A DNA stretch of 44,687 nt from a virus. Under the pieces are notes generated by a model. The model saw nothing but the letters and a program-made list of their open reading frames with translations, was not told the origin of the DNA and ran no database searches. Positions 35,377-44,547 of this stretch are shown one piece after another. Within the stretch, counting starts at the first letter, position 1, and each line of letters opens with the position of its first letter. The stretch spans positions 1 through 44,687 of IMG/VR virus record IMGVR_UViG_3300037560_000145. One strand, 5' to 3'. The position numbers were made by a program, and so were the translations under genes.

Positions 35377-38300
35377 CAGACATTTTTACCCTTGGGCTAA
35401 AAGCTGACACTACCGACATAGACCGCGGCGCTAAGTCCCTTGATAAGTTTGCCGACAGTGCAGACGGCGCAGACAAATCTACTTTAGACCTTCGTAAAGG
35501 CGTCAATGACACCGCCAAAGCCATTGCTGCTTTCGGTGTTACAACTGTTGTCGCGCTTGGTGGTATAACGGTTGCGGCCGCCAATACTGCCAGGGAAATA
35601 ACCAATCTAGCCACACTCTCAAATTTAACCACTGAAGAATTCCAAAGGGCTGCATTCGCGGCCAGAGCCTACGGTATAGAGCAAGATAAACTTTCTGACA
35701 TACTGAAAGATACCCAGGACAAAGTCGGTGATTTCTTGACTACCGGTGGCGGTCCAATGATTGATTTCTTTGAGACTGTCGCGCCGCTGGTTGGTGTCAC
35801 CGCTGACGAATTCAGAGGATTAAACGGTAAAGATGCGCTTCAGCTGTATGTAACGAGTTTGGAAAAAGCCAACTTATCACAGGCAGAAATGGTTTTCTTC
35901 CTCGAGGCTATAGCAAGTGACGCTTCGTTATTACAGCCACTTTTAGCAAATAATGGCGCTGAGTTTGAGCGTTTAGCAAACAGGGCAAGTGAGCTTGGCA
36001 CGGTCCTTGACGATTTGGATATTAAGAATTTGCTGGAAATGAAAACAGCAATGTCTGAATTAACATCGATATCAGCCGGTCTATCCAATGTAATCGGCGC
36101 TACTCTCGCCCCGTTCGTCTCAGACTTAACCACTAAATTCAACGAGAACGCGATTGAAGGCCAGAATGTCAGGGACATGATGACTGAGCTGGTTGGTGTT
36201 GGCGTTGCTGTTGCCGGTGTTTATGCCAATGCTGCCAGGACGTTTGAAATATTCGGCGAATCACTTGCTGTTGTCGCTGTTGCTACCGAGAATTCAATTA
36301 CATTCATTGGCGCTCAATTAGATATTCTCTCTTTAAAGGCTAAGGAAGCGAGTGGCGAAATTGGCTTGGCAATAGCAGAAGGCTTCAATGAAGGATGGAT
36401 ATTAGCGATAGAAGGCCTCGAGCAATTCGCGAACGCAACGAGCCCTCTGGTTTGGTTGGGAATAATCGATAAATGGGAATTCCCAACACCAGAAATAGAT
36501 ACTGCAGGTTTCACTGCATCGACCGACGAAGTAAAAGAAGAGCTTCTTGCTTTGGAGAAAATAGCAGCAGAGGCATTCGACCCGTTAAGTGATGCGTTTG
36601 ACGATATTAAAAAATCATTAATGGAACCTCTACCAAGTAATGCTTTTGATGAGTGGTTTGATTCAATTAACAAAATTATTAAACAGCAAAGAGAGCTACA
36701 AAAAGAGGTTGCCAAGACAGGCAAAACAGCAGACGACACGACTGGCAAGACATCAAAAGGAGAAATAGATGCGACATTCAAAAAAAGGAATGCAGAACTA
36801 TCCAGCTTTAAAGAGATAGCTCAGGGCGCGTCTCTGTTGTTTGATGAGCAAAGTAAAGGCCGTGAGGCACTCGCTAAGGCAGATGAAGCATTCACAGCTA
36901 TTCAGATGGCACTATCCTTTCAAAAAGCCAGCGCCAACGCGCTTGAGGCCGTCAGCTCTGCATTTGCAGCACCCTTTCCTATAAATTTCGCTGCGGGCGC
37001 GGCTATGATCGGCATTATGTCAGGGCTTGGATTATTTAGCGGTAGTGGTGGAGGTGGCGGAGGGCCTTCTGTTGCCAGCGCTGATGAACTGCAGAAGACA
37101 CAAGGCACCGGTACAGTTTTTGGCAGCGATGACCAATCGCAATCAATACTTAGATCACAAGAGCGGTTCGAAGATATATCCATCGATCAACTTTCTGAGC
37201 TGCGCAGCATCCGTCAATCAATGTCCGACTTGACCAGTGTCATGGAACAGGTGACAAAAACCATTATCGGTGGTCCCGGTATCGGTGAGTTCGCAGGAAG
37301 CAGAAAAGTGCACGATGAAGGCATATCGTTTGTTAGCCAGTCCCTCGGAGATGTTATTGACCAAGGCATAGTTGAAGCTGAATCGTTCTTTACCGTCAGA
37401 AAAGGCGGCAAGCTTAGACTGAGAATTCAGGATCTCGACGATTCTATTCAACGTGAAATGAGTGGAATTTTTGAGCAGATAGGAAATACCATTAATGTTG
37501 GTATTGATACATTGGGCCTCGATACCACAAAAGCTCTTGAGTCGTTTATTATCGACATAGGTAGGGTTAGCTTTGAGGGGATGTCTGGCGAAGAAATTCA
37601 GAATGAGCTTAATGCTATATTCAGCACCCAAGCAGATTTAATAACTGAATTTCTTGTTCCTAGCCTTGAAGAATATCAACAAATTGGCGAGGGTCTATTC
37701 GACACATTGACCCGGGTTACCCAGGAGCAGGCTGTATTTAATGACTCGATCGACAAGATGGGAAGAAGCCTAAGCGACTTGTCGAGCATTATTCAAATCG
37801 ATATCGCTCAGTCAATAATAGAGTTGACCGGTGGCGCTGAAAGATTTGCAGATTTAACCAGTGTTTTCTTTGAGGAGTTTTTCACCGAAGAAGAAAAATT
37901 CGAACACCTGTCAGGGTCTTTAAATGATGCCGTTGGCGATCTTGGTTTGTCGATGTTTGAAACCAGGGAACAATTCAGGGCAATGGTTGAGGGTGTTGAT
38001 TTAACGACAGAATCTGGACAGATGTTATTCGCTTCTCTTTTAGAGCTTGCCCCGGCAATGGATGACTTTTTTGATGTTCTCGAATCTGGATCCGAAGAGA
38101 TAGTTATTGCTGAAAATAGAATAACTGAAGCCAGAAGTGAAACTTTACGGTTATTGGCTGAAGAGTCAAAGTTAATCAAATCCACTCAAAGAGATTTAGG
38201 ATCAGAATTAAAAACCACTCTCAAGGGTATTTCCACAGATTTCAATGAACAAAGAAAGGCTGTTTCTGATTTAGAGCGCGAGCGCATCTCTATGATGAAC

Positions 38301-39071
38301 GGCCAGTTATCTCTCGTTAATGGCAGGATATCCGAATTAGCAGGCCTTTCGAGTTCATTGGATAGGTCTATATCAAGCCTGTCAGGTTCACAGAGAGACG
38401 CAGCGAAGAGCACTATCCAGTCTGCGATAATGGCGGGCCGTGCTGGTCGTTCGTTAACAGGGCTTGATCTGGGTGGCTCAATAGAGTCGCTGACCAATAT
38501 CGATGAAAGCAAATTCTCTTCAGAGTTCGAACTTAAAGCAGAGCGCGCGCGTACAGCCAACGAACTGAAAGAATTAAAGGATTTAACTGAGGGGCAACTG
38601 AGTGAAGCTGAAAAAAATGCATTGTTGATCGAGCGGCAAATTGAAACAATAAAATCAGCATCAGAAAGAGAAATTGAAGAGCTCAACGAATTACAGGGCA
38701 TTGCCGAAGAAGAAGCACAGCGAAGGTTTGACGAAGAATTCCAGGTACTTCAAGGTATTCTCGACGAATCAACGCTGCAGGTTAATGCTCTGCTTGGTAT
38801 TGAGACAGGAATTACTACCTTGGCTGATGTCCAAGCTGATCTTGCTGCGGCCATCGAGGCACTAAAGGAACAAATAGCAGCCAATGCAATTGCGGTTGCC
38901 ACAGCAGAGGCCGAAAATAAAGCACAATCAGCAAGTGTCGAAGCCCCGGAAACAGAAAATGAGAAAAAGAATGAAGAACTCCTGACGTTTATCGCTCTCA
39001 AGACTCAGGACAATAATGACATATTTGAAGATTTCAATCGTTTAGGTATGCCGGTCAGGGTTATTTCATGA
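35373..39071 (+). CDS. Tape measure protein
   Basis: 1232 residues, by far the largest protein here; in siphophages this protein sets tail length (roughly 0.15 nm per residue, so near 180 nm here, an estimate). Features: N-terminal DIFTLGLKADTTDIDRGAKSLDKFADSADG pattern typical of tape measures, hydrophobic segments (about 48-68 and 270-285), a central Gly-rich turn (FSGSGGGGGG near 555), and long coiled coils to the C-terminus (about 930-1200). Overlaps the chaperone GT stop by four bases. Confidence 0.93.
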   Translation: MTDIFTLGLKADTTDIDRGAKSLDKFADSADGADKSTLDLRKGVNDTAKAIAAFGVTTVVALGGITVAAANTAREITNLATLSNLTTEEFQRAAFAARAYGIEQDKLSDILKDTQDKVGDFLTTGGGPMIDFFETVAPLVGVTADEFRGLNGKDALQLYVTSLEKANLSQAEMVFFLEAIASDASLLQPLLANNGAEFERLANRASELGTVLDDLDIKNLLEMKTAMSELTSISAGLSNVIGATLAPFVSDLTTKFNENAIEGQNVRDMMTELVGVGVAVAGVYANAARTFEIFGESLAVVAVATENSITFIGAQLDILSLKAKEASGEIGLAIAEGFNEGWILAIEGLEQFANATSPLVWLGIIDKWEFPTPEIDTAGFTASTDEVKEELLALEKIAAEAFDPLSDAFDDIKKSLMEPLPSNAFDEWFDSINKIIKQQRELQKEVAKTGKTADDTTGKTSKGEIDATFKKRNAELSSFKEIAQGASLLFDEQSKGREALAKADEAFTAIQMALSFQKASANALEAVSSAFAAPFPINFAAGAAMIGIMSGLGLFSGSGGGGGGPSVASADELQKTQGTGTVFGSDDQSQSILRSQERFEDISIDQLSELRSIRQSMSDLTSVMEQVTKTIIGGPGIGEFAGSRKVHDEGISFVSQSLGDVIDQGIVEAESFFTVRKGGKLRLRIQDLDDSIQREMSGIFEQIGNTINVGIDTLGLDTTKALESFIIDIGRVSFEGMSGEEIQNELNAIFSTQADLITEFLVPSLEEYQQIGEGLFDTLTRVTQEQAVFNDSIDKMGRSLSDLSSIIQIDIAQSIIELTGGAERFADLTSVFFEEFFTEEEKFEHLSGSLNDAVGDLGLSMFETREQFRAMVEGVDLTTESGQMLFASLLELAPAMDDFFDVLESGSEEIVIAENRITEARSETLRLLAEESKLIKSTQRDLGSELKTTLKGISTDFNEQRKAVSDLERERISMMNGQLSLVNGRISELAGLSSSLDRSISSLSGSQRDAAKSTIQSAIMAGRAGRSLTGLDLGGSIESLTNIDESKFSSEFELKAERARTANELKELKDLTEGQLSEAEKNALLIERQIETIKSASEREIEELNELQGIAEEEAQRRFDEEFQVLQGILDESTLQVNALLGIETGITTLADVQADLAAAIEALKEQIAANAIAVATAEAENKAQSASVEAPETENEKKNEELLTFIALKTQDNNDIFEDFNRLGMPVRVIS

Positions 39072-40006
39072 AAATAATTATTCCAACTGAAATCAACGAT
39101 GACAGACTGACAAGCACAAATGTTGCCGAAGACAACGCGCCTGGTGTCGACCCGCCCGAATGGCTCATAGGTACCGCTTACAGCACAGATGACCAAGTAA
39201 AGGTAACCAATACCACTGAGCCAAATATCCACAGGATATATCAGGCGCTGCAGGCTACAACCGGTGATGAGCCTTGGCTGGAGCCTGATGAGGAAAACCC
39301 TGTAAACTGGATCATAGTCGGCTCGACCAATGCGTGGAGAATGTTCCGCAGTGAAGCGAACGACATAACTGTGAACGCCAGTACCATTACTGTGAAAATA
39401 ACACCGGACGCGCGCGTTACATCAATGGCATTCTTCCAGCTTTTAGCGTCAAGCGTTCAAGTAATTGTGAATTCTGTCACGGGCGGAGGTGAAGTTTTCA
39501 ACGAGACAATCGATCTCAATAGCTCAGCTGGAATTAATTCATGGTGGAATTGGCTATGGACGCCGTTGACCAGAAAGCAAACGCTGACTGTCTTTGGTAT
39601 CCCTAATTTCAAAGATAATATTATCGATATAATCATCACCGGGTCGCCAAATGCTGAATGTGGTATATTTGTATTGGGCAACGAGAAAGAAATAGGCGAA
39701 TCTCAATACGGCTTAAACGCTGGAATAAGAGACTTTTCAGTCAAGGAAACCACTGCGTTCGGGAAAGTAAGGGTATCTGACCGCGGCTTCTCTGACACGC
39801 TTCAAGATGCTGTGTTTTTGCAAACCAATCGCTTTGACGACGTAAAGAAAACATTAACAGACTTGCGTGGCACACCTGTTGTGTGGGTTGCTTCTGAAGA
39901 GTTCGAGGCTACAATTGTTTATGGGTTCTACATTCGATTCGATCCGATATTATCCAACCCGTCAACATCATTATGTAATTTAAAAATTGAGGGTATTGTG
40001 CAATGA
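39068..40006 (+). CDS. Tail tip/baseplate protein
   Basis: 312 residues. The start MKIIIPTEINDDRLTSTNVAEDNAP and HRIYQALQATTGDEPWL plus NPVNWIIVGSTNAWRMF are recurrent in phage tail proteins placed after the tape measure. Beta-sandwich look with the WNWLWTPLTRKQTLTVFG core. It overlaps the next gene by four bases. The exact tip role and the missing classic tip-hub genes are noted under findings. Confidence 0.65.
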   Translation: MKIIIPTEINDDRLTSTNVAEDNAPGVDPPEWLIGTAYSTDDQVKVTNTTEPNIHRIYQALQATTGDEPWLEPDEENPVNWIIVGSTNAWRMFRSEANDITVNASTITVKITPDARVTSMAFFQLLASSVQVIVNSVTGGGEVFNETIDLNSSAGINSWWNWLWTPLTRKQTLTVFGIPNFKDNIIDIIITGSPNAECGIFVLGNEKEIGESQYGLNAGIRDFSVKETTAFGKVRVSDRGFSDTLQDAVFLQTNRFDDVKKTLTDLRGTPVVWVASEEFEATIVYGFYIRFDPILSNPSTSLCNLKIEGIVQ

Positions 40007-41154
40007 CAACACCAGCCACACCGGTAACCCCGATTACAGAGTCAGTGCCCACGCTTTCAGACGCACCCAATAGGGCAACAGATTTAGAATCAGTTTATGA
40101 CGACAAGGCTGATCAGTTCGCTAGTGAATGGATAGATATACCTCCAAGCCAGAACACACTTTCAGGACAGGTAAATGTTATTGCTGTTGAGATTAACGCC
40201 AACGCTTCAGCGTCTTTTACTAACGCTACAGAATCGGCGGCTAGTGCTGCACTATCTCAATCATCAGCTAATTTTGTAGGCCTATGGTCTAATCAGACCG
40301 GTGCCGCTAACATTCCTTACAGTGTCGAGCATAATGACGCAAATTGGCAGTTAACAAATAATCTTGCTGACGTAACACTATCAGAGCCAGGTGTTACATC
40401 AGACTGGTCAGAAACAGGTCAACATATGAAAACACAAGTATTCACGTCATCAGGTAACTTCACCGTTCCAGCGGGTGTCACTGTTTTAAAGCTAAGCGGT
40501 TGTGCGGCCGGTGGTGGTGGTGGTGGAGGTAGAGATATTTCGTCAGCTAATGTCCCTGGTGCATCTGGTGGTGGTTCTGGTGAATCGTGTATTGATCACG
40601 AGGTAGTTGTAACTCCGGGTGACGTGATAGCCGTAACGATTGGGGCTTTTGGTACAGGCGGTGTTTCTGCTGATGGTACACCCGGTGGTTCTGTTTCTTT
40701 CGGGTCTTTGTTGACTTTGGAAGGTGGGACAAATGGAATATCAACAACATCGCCATCAGCAAGATTATTTGGAGGCGATGGAGGTGGACCTTATGCCGGT
40801 TCGACGTCTATTACAGCCGATAGTGGAAACGCCGACGATAACGGTGATTTTATTGGCGGTGGTTCTGGTGGTTTTGGCGGCCAAGCGGTTGCTGACCAAG
40901 GAAAAGGCGGTCCATGTGGGAATAACGATGGTGGTGCGGTGATAGCATCTACTGGAAATACTAACGCTGCGGGGTCTGGTGGATCTTCATACTTTGGTAT
41001 AGGAGGATCAAGCGGAACGAACGCAATAGATGGATTGCCGGGTAATGATTTTGGTTCAGGTGGAGGTGGTGGTGCAACAGATGAAACTGCTGGCGGTGCT
41101 TTTGGTGATGGCGGCGATGGCGCTCCCGGATTCCTAAGAATGGAGTGGTTATAA
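40003..41154 (+). CDS. Glycine-rich tail adhesin
   Basis: 383 residues. N-terminal part (about 1-140) is a coiled/helical stalk with SAALSQSSANFVGLWSNQTG; then FTSSGNFTVPAGVTVLKLSGCAAGGGGGGG starts a domain of long Gly-rich, Asp/Asn-rich stretches (about 165-380) such as GGGGGG and GSGGFGGQ, as in the polyglycine-II sandwich tips of phage S16-type adhesins. These tips bind host outer-membrane proteins. GGxG density would suit variation under receptor pressure. Overlaps the next gene by one base (TAATG). Confidence 0.75.
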   Translation: MTTPATPVTPITESVPTLSDAPNRATDLESVYDDKADQFASEWIDIPPSQNTLSGQVNVIAVEINANASASFTNATESAASAALSQSSANFVGLWSNQTGAANIPYSVEHNDANWQLTNNLADVTLSEPGVTSDWSETGQHMKTQVFTSSGNFTVPAGVTVLKLSGCAAGGGGGGGRDISSANVPGASGGGSGESCIDHEVVVTPGDVIAVTIGAFGTGGVSADGTPGGSVSFGSLLTLEGGTNGISTTSPSARLFGGDGGGPYAGSTSITADSGNADDNGDFIGGGSGGFGGQAVADQGKGGPCGNNDGGAVIASTGNTNAAGSGGSSYFGIGGSSGTNAIDGLPGNDFGSGGGGGATDETAGGAFGDGGDGAPGFLRMEWL

Positions 41155-41585
41155 TGAGATACGCTGAATTGAGATTAAACGTTGTTCGATACATCGGTGA
41201 TGCTCCAAGCCTTCCACAAATGTCAGGTAGAATCACGGCGGTAGCGATAACCGGCGATGACCCAGCAATTGGTGATGTTTGGGATGGCACAGATTTTTCC
41301 ACGCCTCCCGCTGTCCCTGTTGTTGATCACAAACTTATTGATATGGGTAGACTCGCAGAACTATTGCCAGATATCGTTATTTTAGAGCTCGAAGACTTTA
41401 AATCAAACACTAGCGCAACAACATCCAAACGCAAAGCGGCTGCCAGAATATTGCTAATCATTGCGTCTGGTCGACAGTGGGACGTGTATGGCAATGACTA
41501 CACGGCACTGATGACTAAGCTGGCATCGAATACAGCGCTGACAGGTGCGCAAGCTACGGCAATCACAAGTACATTGAAGGGGTAG
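41154..41585 (+). CDS. Adhesin-linked hypothetical protein, 143 residues
   Basis: Start at ATG 41154 overlapping the adhesin stop, with GGAG about eight bases upstream (an earlier GTG at 41145 is possible). Residues include LRLNVVRYIGDAPSLPQMSGRITAVAITGDDPAIGDVW, and ARILLIIASGRQWDVYGNDYTALMTKLA. Could be a tail-fibre assembly or tip chaperone by position. No family recognised. Confidence 0.55.
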   Translation: MRYAELRLNVVRYIGDAPSLPQMSGRITAVAITGDDPAIGDVWDGTDFSTPPAVPVVDHKLIDMGRLAELLPDIVILELEDFKSNTSATTSKRKAAARILLIIASGRQWDVYGNDYTALMTKLASNTALTGAQATAITSTLKG

Positions 41586-41634
41586 GCTGGGTATTTACAT
41601 TAAAGTAGTAACAACTTAAAACGGAGTTTTATTT

Positions 41635-42042
41635 ATGAAGTATTTAATCAGTGTTTTATTTTCATTTCTTTTAGCTTGTTCTCCCGTATTTGCTGGATAT
41701 ACACCGGAGGATGCAGGAGCTAAATACGAGTTTACTGTAGATCAAGAGAAGCTGTGTTTTGGGCTTTATATGAATTCCGGTGGATTGCATATTGTTCTTA
41801 TCCATGAGGTTATGGGGAATTGGGACGTTATTTATGGGCCGGCGTTTTTGTCCCAAGGAAATTACAATGGGTTCGGTAGTGCAGAGGCTTATATATCAGA
41901 TTTCTTATATACACTGAATTTAAAAATTGATGAACTGGAGGATGGTGGAATTCAAGCAGGTACTCCAGAGTGGATTCAGGAGGTAAAGGATTTTATCAAT
42001 AATGGATTAGTTTATGCGGACGGGGAGTTAATAGTGCGATGA
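41635..42042 (+). CDS. Secreted protein, 135 residues
   Basis: KYLISVLFSFLLACSPVFA is a Sec signal; LLAC resembles a lipobox but cleavage after VFA is equally possible. The mature part is acidic with aromatic pairs and no further helix (GGLHIVLIHEVMGNWDVIYGPAF). Strong SD (GGAG). Part of the envelope cassette before the lipase. No family recognised. Confidence 0.6.
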   Translation: MKYLISVLFSFLLACSPVFAGYTPEDAGAKYEFTVDQEKLCFGLYMNSGGLHIVLIHEVMGNWDVIYGPAFLSQGNYNGFGSAEAYISDFLYTLNLKIDELEDGGIQAGTPEWIQEVKDFINNGLVYADGELIVR

Positions 42043-42308
42043 ATAAATTATTTTACGTTTGGTTAATATCTCTTATGGGTTGCGGCACTACAGGCATAGG
42101 ATCGGAAAGCGAATCGACAGACTATGTAATGAATTCCTGCGGCGAATCCAGCTTTATTTCTTCGATATTTACTGGCGATATTAGTTATTGCAAGGCGACG
42201 AAAAAAGGAGACTGGTCGATGTTTGATGTGCACATGAAAGGTGTTGGCGATCTTTTGACCGCCGATAAAGGTGAGAAAGAAGCATCACCAGGGATTGATT
42301 TACAGTGA
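42039..42308 (+). CDS. Small lipoprotein
   Basis: MNKLFYVWLISLMGCGTTG with lipobox LMGC and a short acidic mature part (89 residues in all). Contains CGESSFISSIFTGDISYCKATKKG. Translationally coupled to both neighbours. A lysis-related (spanin outer part) or exclusion lipoprotein is possible, but no family recognised. Confidence 0.6.
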   Translation: MNKLFYVWLISLMGCGTTGIGSESESTDYVMNSCGESSFISSIFTGDISYCKATKKGDWSMFDVHMKGVGDLLTADKGEKEASPGIDLQ

Positions 42309-42904
42309 AATTCCCACAGATCGACAAAGATTTAGTTCAATTCTCGGTCGAGGCCTACGAAAAATGCAATATTCGTGATGGTAATGTCGAGGCTTACTAC
42401 AGAGATTATGCCGGAGGATTATCATTTTCATTCCGCGGTACCCATAAAAACAGCCATTCCACATCGTCACTTCTGAAAGACATTCTCACTGATATTCGTT
42501 TTTTCCCACTATGGACTCCGGGGTTTGGGTTTCATCCTGCAGGCTTTACCCGTGCAGCTATCCGAATATGCGATGACATTGAGCGTATTATCAAAGACAA
42601 ATCAAAGCCCTTGTATGTCGATGGCCACAGCCTTGGTGCTGCCATAGCTTTAATTGTGGCCGCTTTCCTAGCAAGGCGGGGACATAATGTCCACGCAGTA
42701 AGGGTATTTGCCCCGCCCCGCGTAGGCCGCTTAAAATCGCTCAGAGGGCTTGATGTCATCGGCTATCGATACGGCAATGATATCGTTACCTCCTTGCCGC
42801 CGATTTTTAAACACGATATCAAAATTAAGAAAATTGGTGGTAAGCTTGGCCCGATAAAAAGCCACGATATGGACAACTACTCCGGCGAGATTTGTGGTGA
42901 ATAA
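42305..42904 (+). CDS. Class-3 lipase/esterase
   Basis: 199 residues with a full serine-hydrolase triad: VDGHSLGAA (GxSxG, Ser109), GNDIVTSLPP (Asp159) and SHDMDNY (His187), the order of the Lipase_3 family; N-terminal GLSFSFRGTHKNS contains the oxyanion-hole segment. No signal peptide. It lies between envelope lipoproteins and the amidase, so I infer a membrane-lipid-attacking role in lysis, analogous to mycobacteriophage LysB only in position. Overlaps the next gene by 11 bases. Confidence 0.85.
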   Translation: MKFPQIDKDLVQFSVEAYEKCNIRDGNVEAYYRDYAGGLSFSFRGTHKNSHSTSSLLKDILTDIRFFPLWTPGFGFHPAGFTRAAIRICDDIERIIKDKSKPLYVDGHSLGAAIALIVAAFLARRGHNVHAVRVFAPPRVGRLKSLRGLDVIGYRYGNDIVTSLPPIFKHDIKIKKIGGKLGPIKSHDMDNYSGEICGE

Positions 42905-43244
42905 ATCACCGGAAACCTGGAAGACAATAGCCACTGTGCTGGTATTTATTGGCACCATTGCTGTCGGTGTCGCTGGCGGCGTATGGGCTGCTGATGAAAA
43001 GTATGATCAAAGCAATGATGTCAAGGAGATAAAAAAGGAAGTGGTGGATGTCGAGCAAAGAGCTGTCACCGCACTTTCATCGGTGATTGTTATAATGCAG
43101 TCACAGCGTATAGATGATCTAATGGATCGGGTAGAAGAGCTGGAAGCCAGAGCAAATAAATCAGAGCCCGAACTAAAGGAGCTATTCAAGAAAAGGCGAA
43201 AGGTTGATTCTGCCCAAAAGATGATTGACAGGTATGAGAAGTGA
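42894..43244 (+). CDS. Membrane-anchored coiled-coil protein (i-spanin or holin-like)
   Basis: GTG 42894, overlapping the lipase end. One N-terminal membrane helix (TIATVLVFIGTIAVGVAGGVWA, about 10-31) then a long helical domain (DVKEIKKEVVDVEQRAV ... DRVEELEARANKSEPELKELFKKRRKVD) to the end. The topology and its place before the amidase fit an inner-membrane spanin or a XhlA-like accessory. The two cannot be told apart here. Overlaps the amidase start by four bases. Confidence 0.6.
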   Translation: MVNKSPETWKTIATVLVFIGTIAVGVAGGVWAADEKYDQSNDVKEIKKEVVDVEQRAVTALSSVIVIMQSQRIDDLMDRVEELEARANKSEPELKELFKKRRKVDSAQKMIDRYEK

Positions 43245-43636
43245 ATATCAAAAAAATTGTTGTTCATTGCTCAGCATCACCACAAGGCCGCGGCGATAAC
43301 GCTGAAACTATTCACCGGTGGCATCTGAAAAGAGGTTGGTGGGGCATTGGATATACCGAAGTGATACTCGAGAGCGGCGAAATCGAACACGGAAGGCCGC
43401 CATACTGGCCAGGCGCGCACGTTAACGGACACAACGAACACTCGATAGGCGTTTGCTTGATCGGGCTTGGTGGCGATGCTACGCGCGATCAGCTACAGTC
43501 TCTGCGATATTACATAACAACCATTCTTGAAAAATTCCCAGCCGCCGAGATACTCGGACATTGTGACCTAGACTCAAATAAATCCTATTGCCCGGGCTTT
43601 GATGTAAAAGCCTGGTGGCAAGCAGAAGTGGAATAA
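43241..43636 (+). CDS. N-acetylmuramoyl-L-alanine amidase endolysin (T7 lysozyme-like)
   Basis: 131 residues, the size of T7 gp3.5. Zinc ligands are visible: His9 in VVHCSAS, His107 in LGHCDLD and Cys117 in SYCPGFD; Tyr38 (GIGYTEV) is at the T7 Tyr46 position, spaced equally. It cuts the amide between muramic acid and stem peptide. No signal or SAR helix, so it needs a holin. T7 lysozyme also inhibits T7 RNA polymerase, but no such polymerase is in this window. Confidence 0.92.
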   Translation: MNIKKIVVHCSASPQGRGDNAETIHRWHLKRGWWGIGYTEVILESGEIEHGRPPYWPGAHVNGHNEHSIGVCLIGLGGDATRDQLQSLRYYITTILEKFPAAEILGHCDLDSNKSYCPGFDVKAWWQAEVE

Positions 43637-43656
43637 AAATAGTTTTCGGATATAAT
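43628..43656 (+). promoter_or_regulatory. Candidate promoter after the amidase gene
   Basis: TATAAT at 43651-43656, perfect -10; the -35 position holds GTGGAA (43628-43633), 17-base spacer, a three-of-six match. Would give a transcript for the following membrane-protein genes starting near 43663. Confidence 0.45.
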
Positions 43657-43697
43657 AAAATCACTACATAATCTTAAACAACCTAAGAGGCGCCACA

Positions 43698-43916
43698 ATG
43701 ACGATTAATATCACTATTACCATGGATCACGATCACGAAAATGATGTGCTGATAACCGAATCAACCGGTAACGAGCACCGATTATCGGATGAAGGCGACA
43801 GTGCCACGGTTGCCGTGTATGACATTAACGATATAACCATCAAAGAAGTTGACCCAATACTAGAAGGGTCAGGCGGTGCATCGACCAATGCGGCTGGTAT
43901 CGGCGGCGGCGACTAA
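43698..43916 (+). CDS. Hypothetical acidic protein, 72 residues
   Basis: Preceded by AAGAGG. Low-complexity acidic protein (ITITMDHDHENDVLITESTGNEH) with a Gly-rich end (GGASTNAAGIGGGD). Begins the last cassette. No family recognised; could be a small beta decoration or a metal-binding HDH/ENDV segment, unproven. Confidence 0.5.
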   Translation: MTINITITMDHDHENDVLITESTGNEHRLSDEGDSATVAVYDINDITIKEVDPILEGSGGASTNAAGIGGGD

Positions 43917-43919
43917 TCA

Positions 43920-44522
43920 ATGCTGCATCTGGCGCTTATCTTTCTTGCATTCGTTGCACTCAACCTAAACAGTGAAGCGGGTAACCGGGCTATCTGTAAG
44001 CGCTGGATTATTGTTTTTATTTCCGCAAGTCTAACTATCATCCTTTTATCGAAATCACTGGCATTCTTCAACGATGATACAGTCCGCGGATTCATCATAG
44101 GGCTTGAATATTATATACCTGCACTAATGAACCTGGCGGTCGCCAGATTTATCATGAAACAAAAATTAACCTATGACTATGATGCATTGATTTGGCTATT
44201 GGCCGCTGAGGGAATTGTCTATTCAAGTGTCATGCTTGAGAGGTCTATTTTATCAAGTGAAAACATTTGGGTTATCCATCAGCCGATACTCGTAATACTT
44301 ACCGTAATTGAACTTATCATATTACTGGTGAACTCAAATGAAGTCAGAGATTACATGGTTAAAAAATACGGCAATAAAGGCGTGTATTCTGGTGTCACTC
44401 ATATTCGCTGGGTCCGCTTGCTTAGATCTGGATTTGGCAAAATGGTTACAAGCTACTATATCAACCGGCATTATCGCAAGCTCACTAAAGATGCTTTGGT
44501 CGAGCAGAGGAAGGTTGCTTAA
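43920..44522 (+). CDS. Multi-pass membrane protein
   Basis: 200 residues with four to five hydrophobic helices (LHLALIFLAFVALNL, IIVFISASLTIILLSKSLAF, ALIWLLAAEGIVYSSVML, PILVILTVIELIILLV). Basic C-terminal tail. Proteins of this kind at the end of a lysis block are often holins or antiholins. Its last 185 bases also encode a second membrane protein in another frame (44338-44547). Stop precedes the next GTG by one base. Confidence 0.6.
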   Translation: MLHLALIFLAFVALNLNSEAGNRAICKRWIIVFISASLTIILLSKSLAFFNDDTVRGFIIGLEYYIPALMNLAVARFIMKQKLTYDYDALIWLLAAEGIVYSSVMLERSILSSENIWVIHQPILVILTVIELIILLVNSNEVRDYMVKKYGNKGVYSGVTHIRWVRLLRSGFGKMVTSYYINRHYRKLTKDALVEQRKVA

Positions 44523-44547
44523 GTGGTTGACGAAGACGAAAAAATAA
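44338..44547 (+). CDS. Overlapping small membrane protein (nested frame, holin-like)
   Basis: 69 residues with two hydrophobic helices (AIKACILVSLIFAGSAC and LQATISTGIIASSLKMLW) and a strongly basic C-terminus (SSRGRLLKWLTKTKK), typical of small holins. ATG 44338 follows GGTGA at seven bases. It lies out of frame inside the end of the 43920 gene and runs 25 bases into the next gene (from 44523). Coding in both frames looks plausible; if real, this is the best holin candidate in the window. Confidence 0.5.
   Translation: MKSEITWLKNTAIKACILVSLIFAGSACLDLDLAKWLQATISTGIIASSLKMLWSSRGRLLKWLTKTKK

Noticed and set aside
36314-36781. Long minus-strand frames opposite the tape measure, such as 36314-36781 and 38186-38701.
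   Set aside because: They mirror the coding strand's codon pattern, have Ser-rich low-complexity translations and no ribosome site or family signature.
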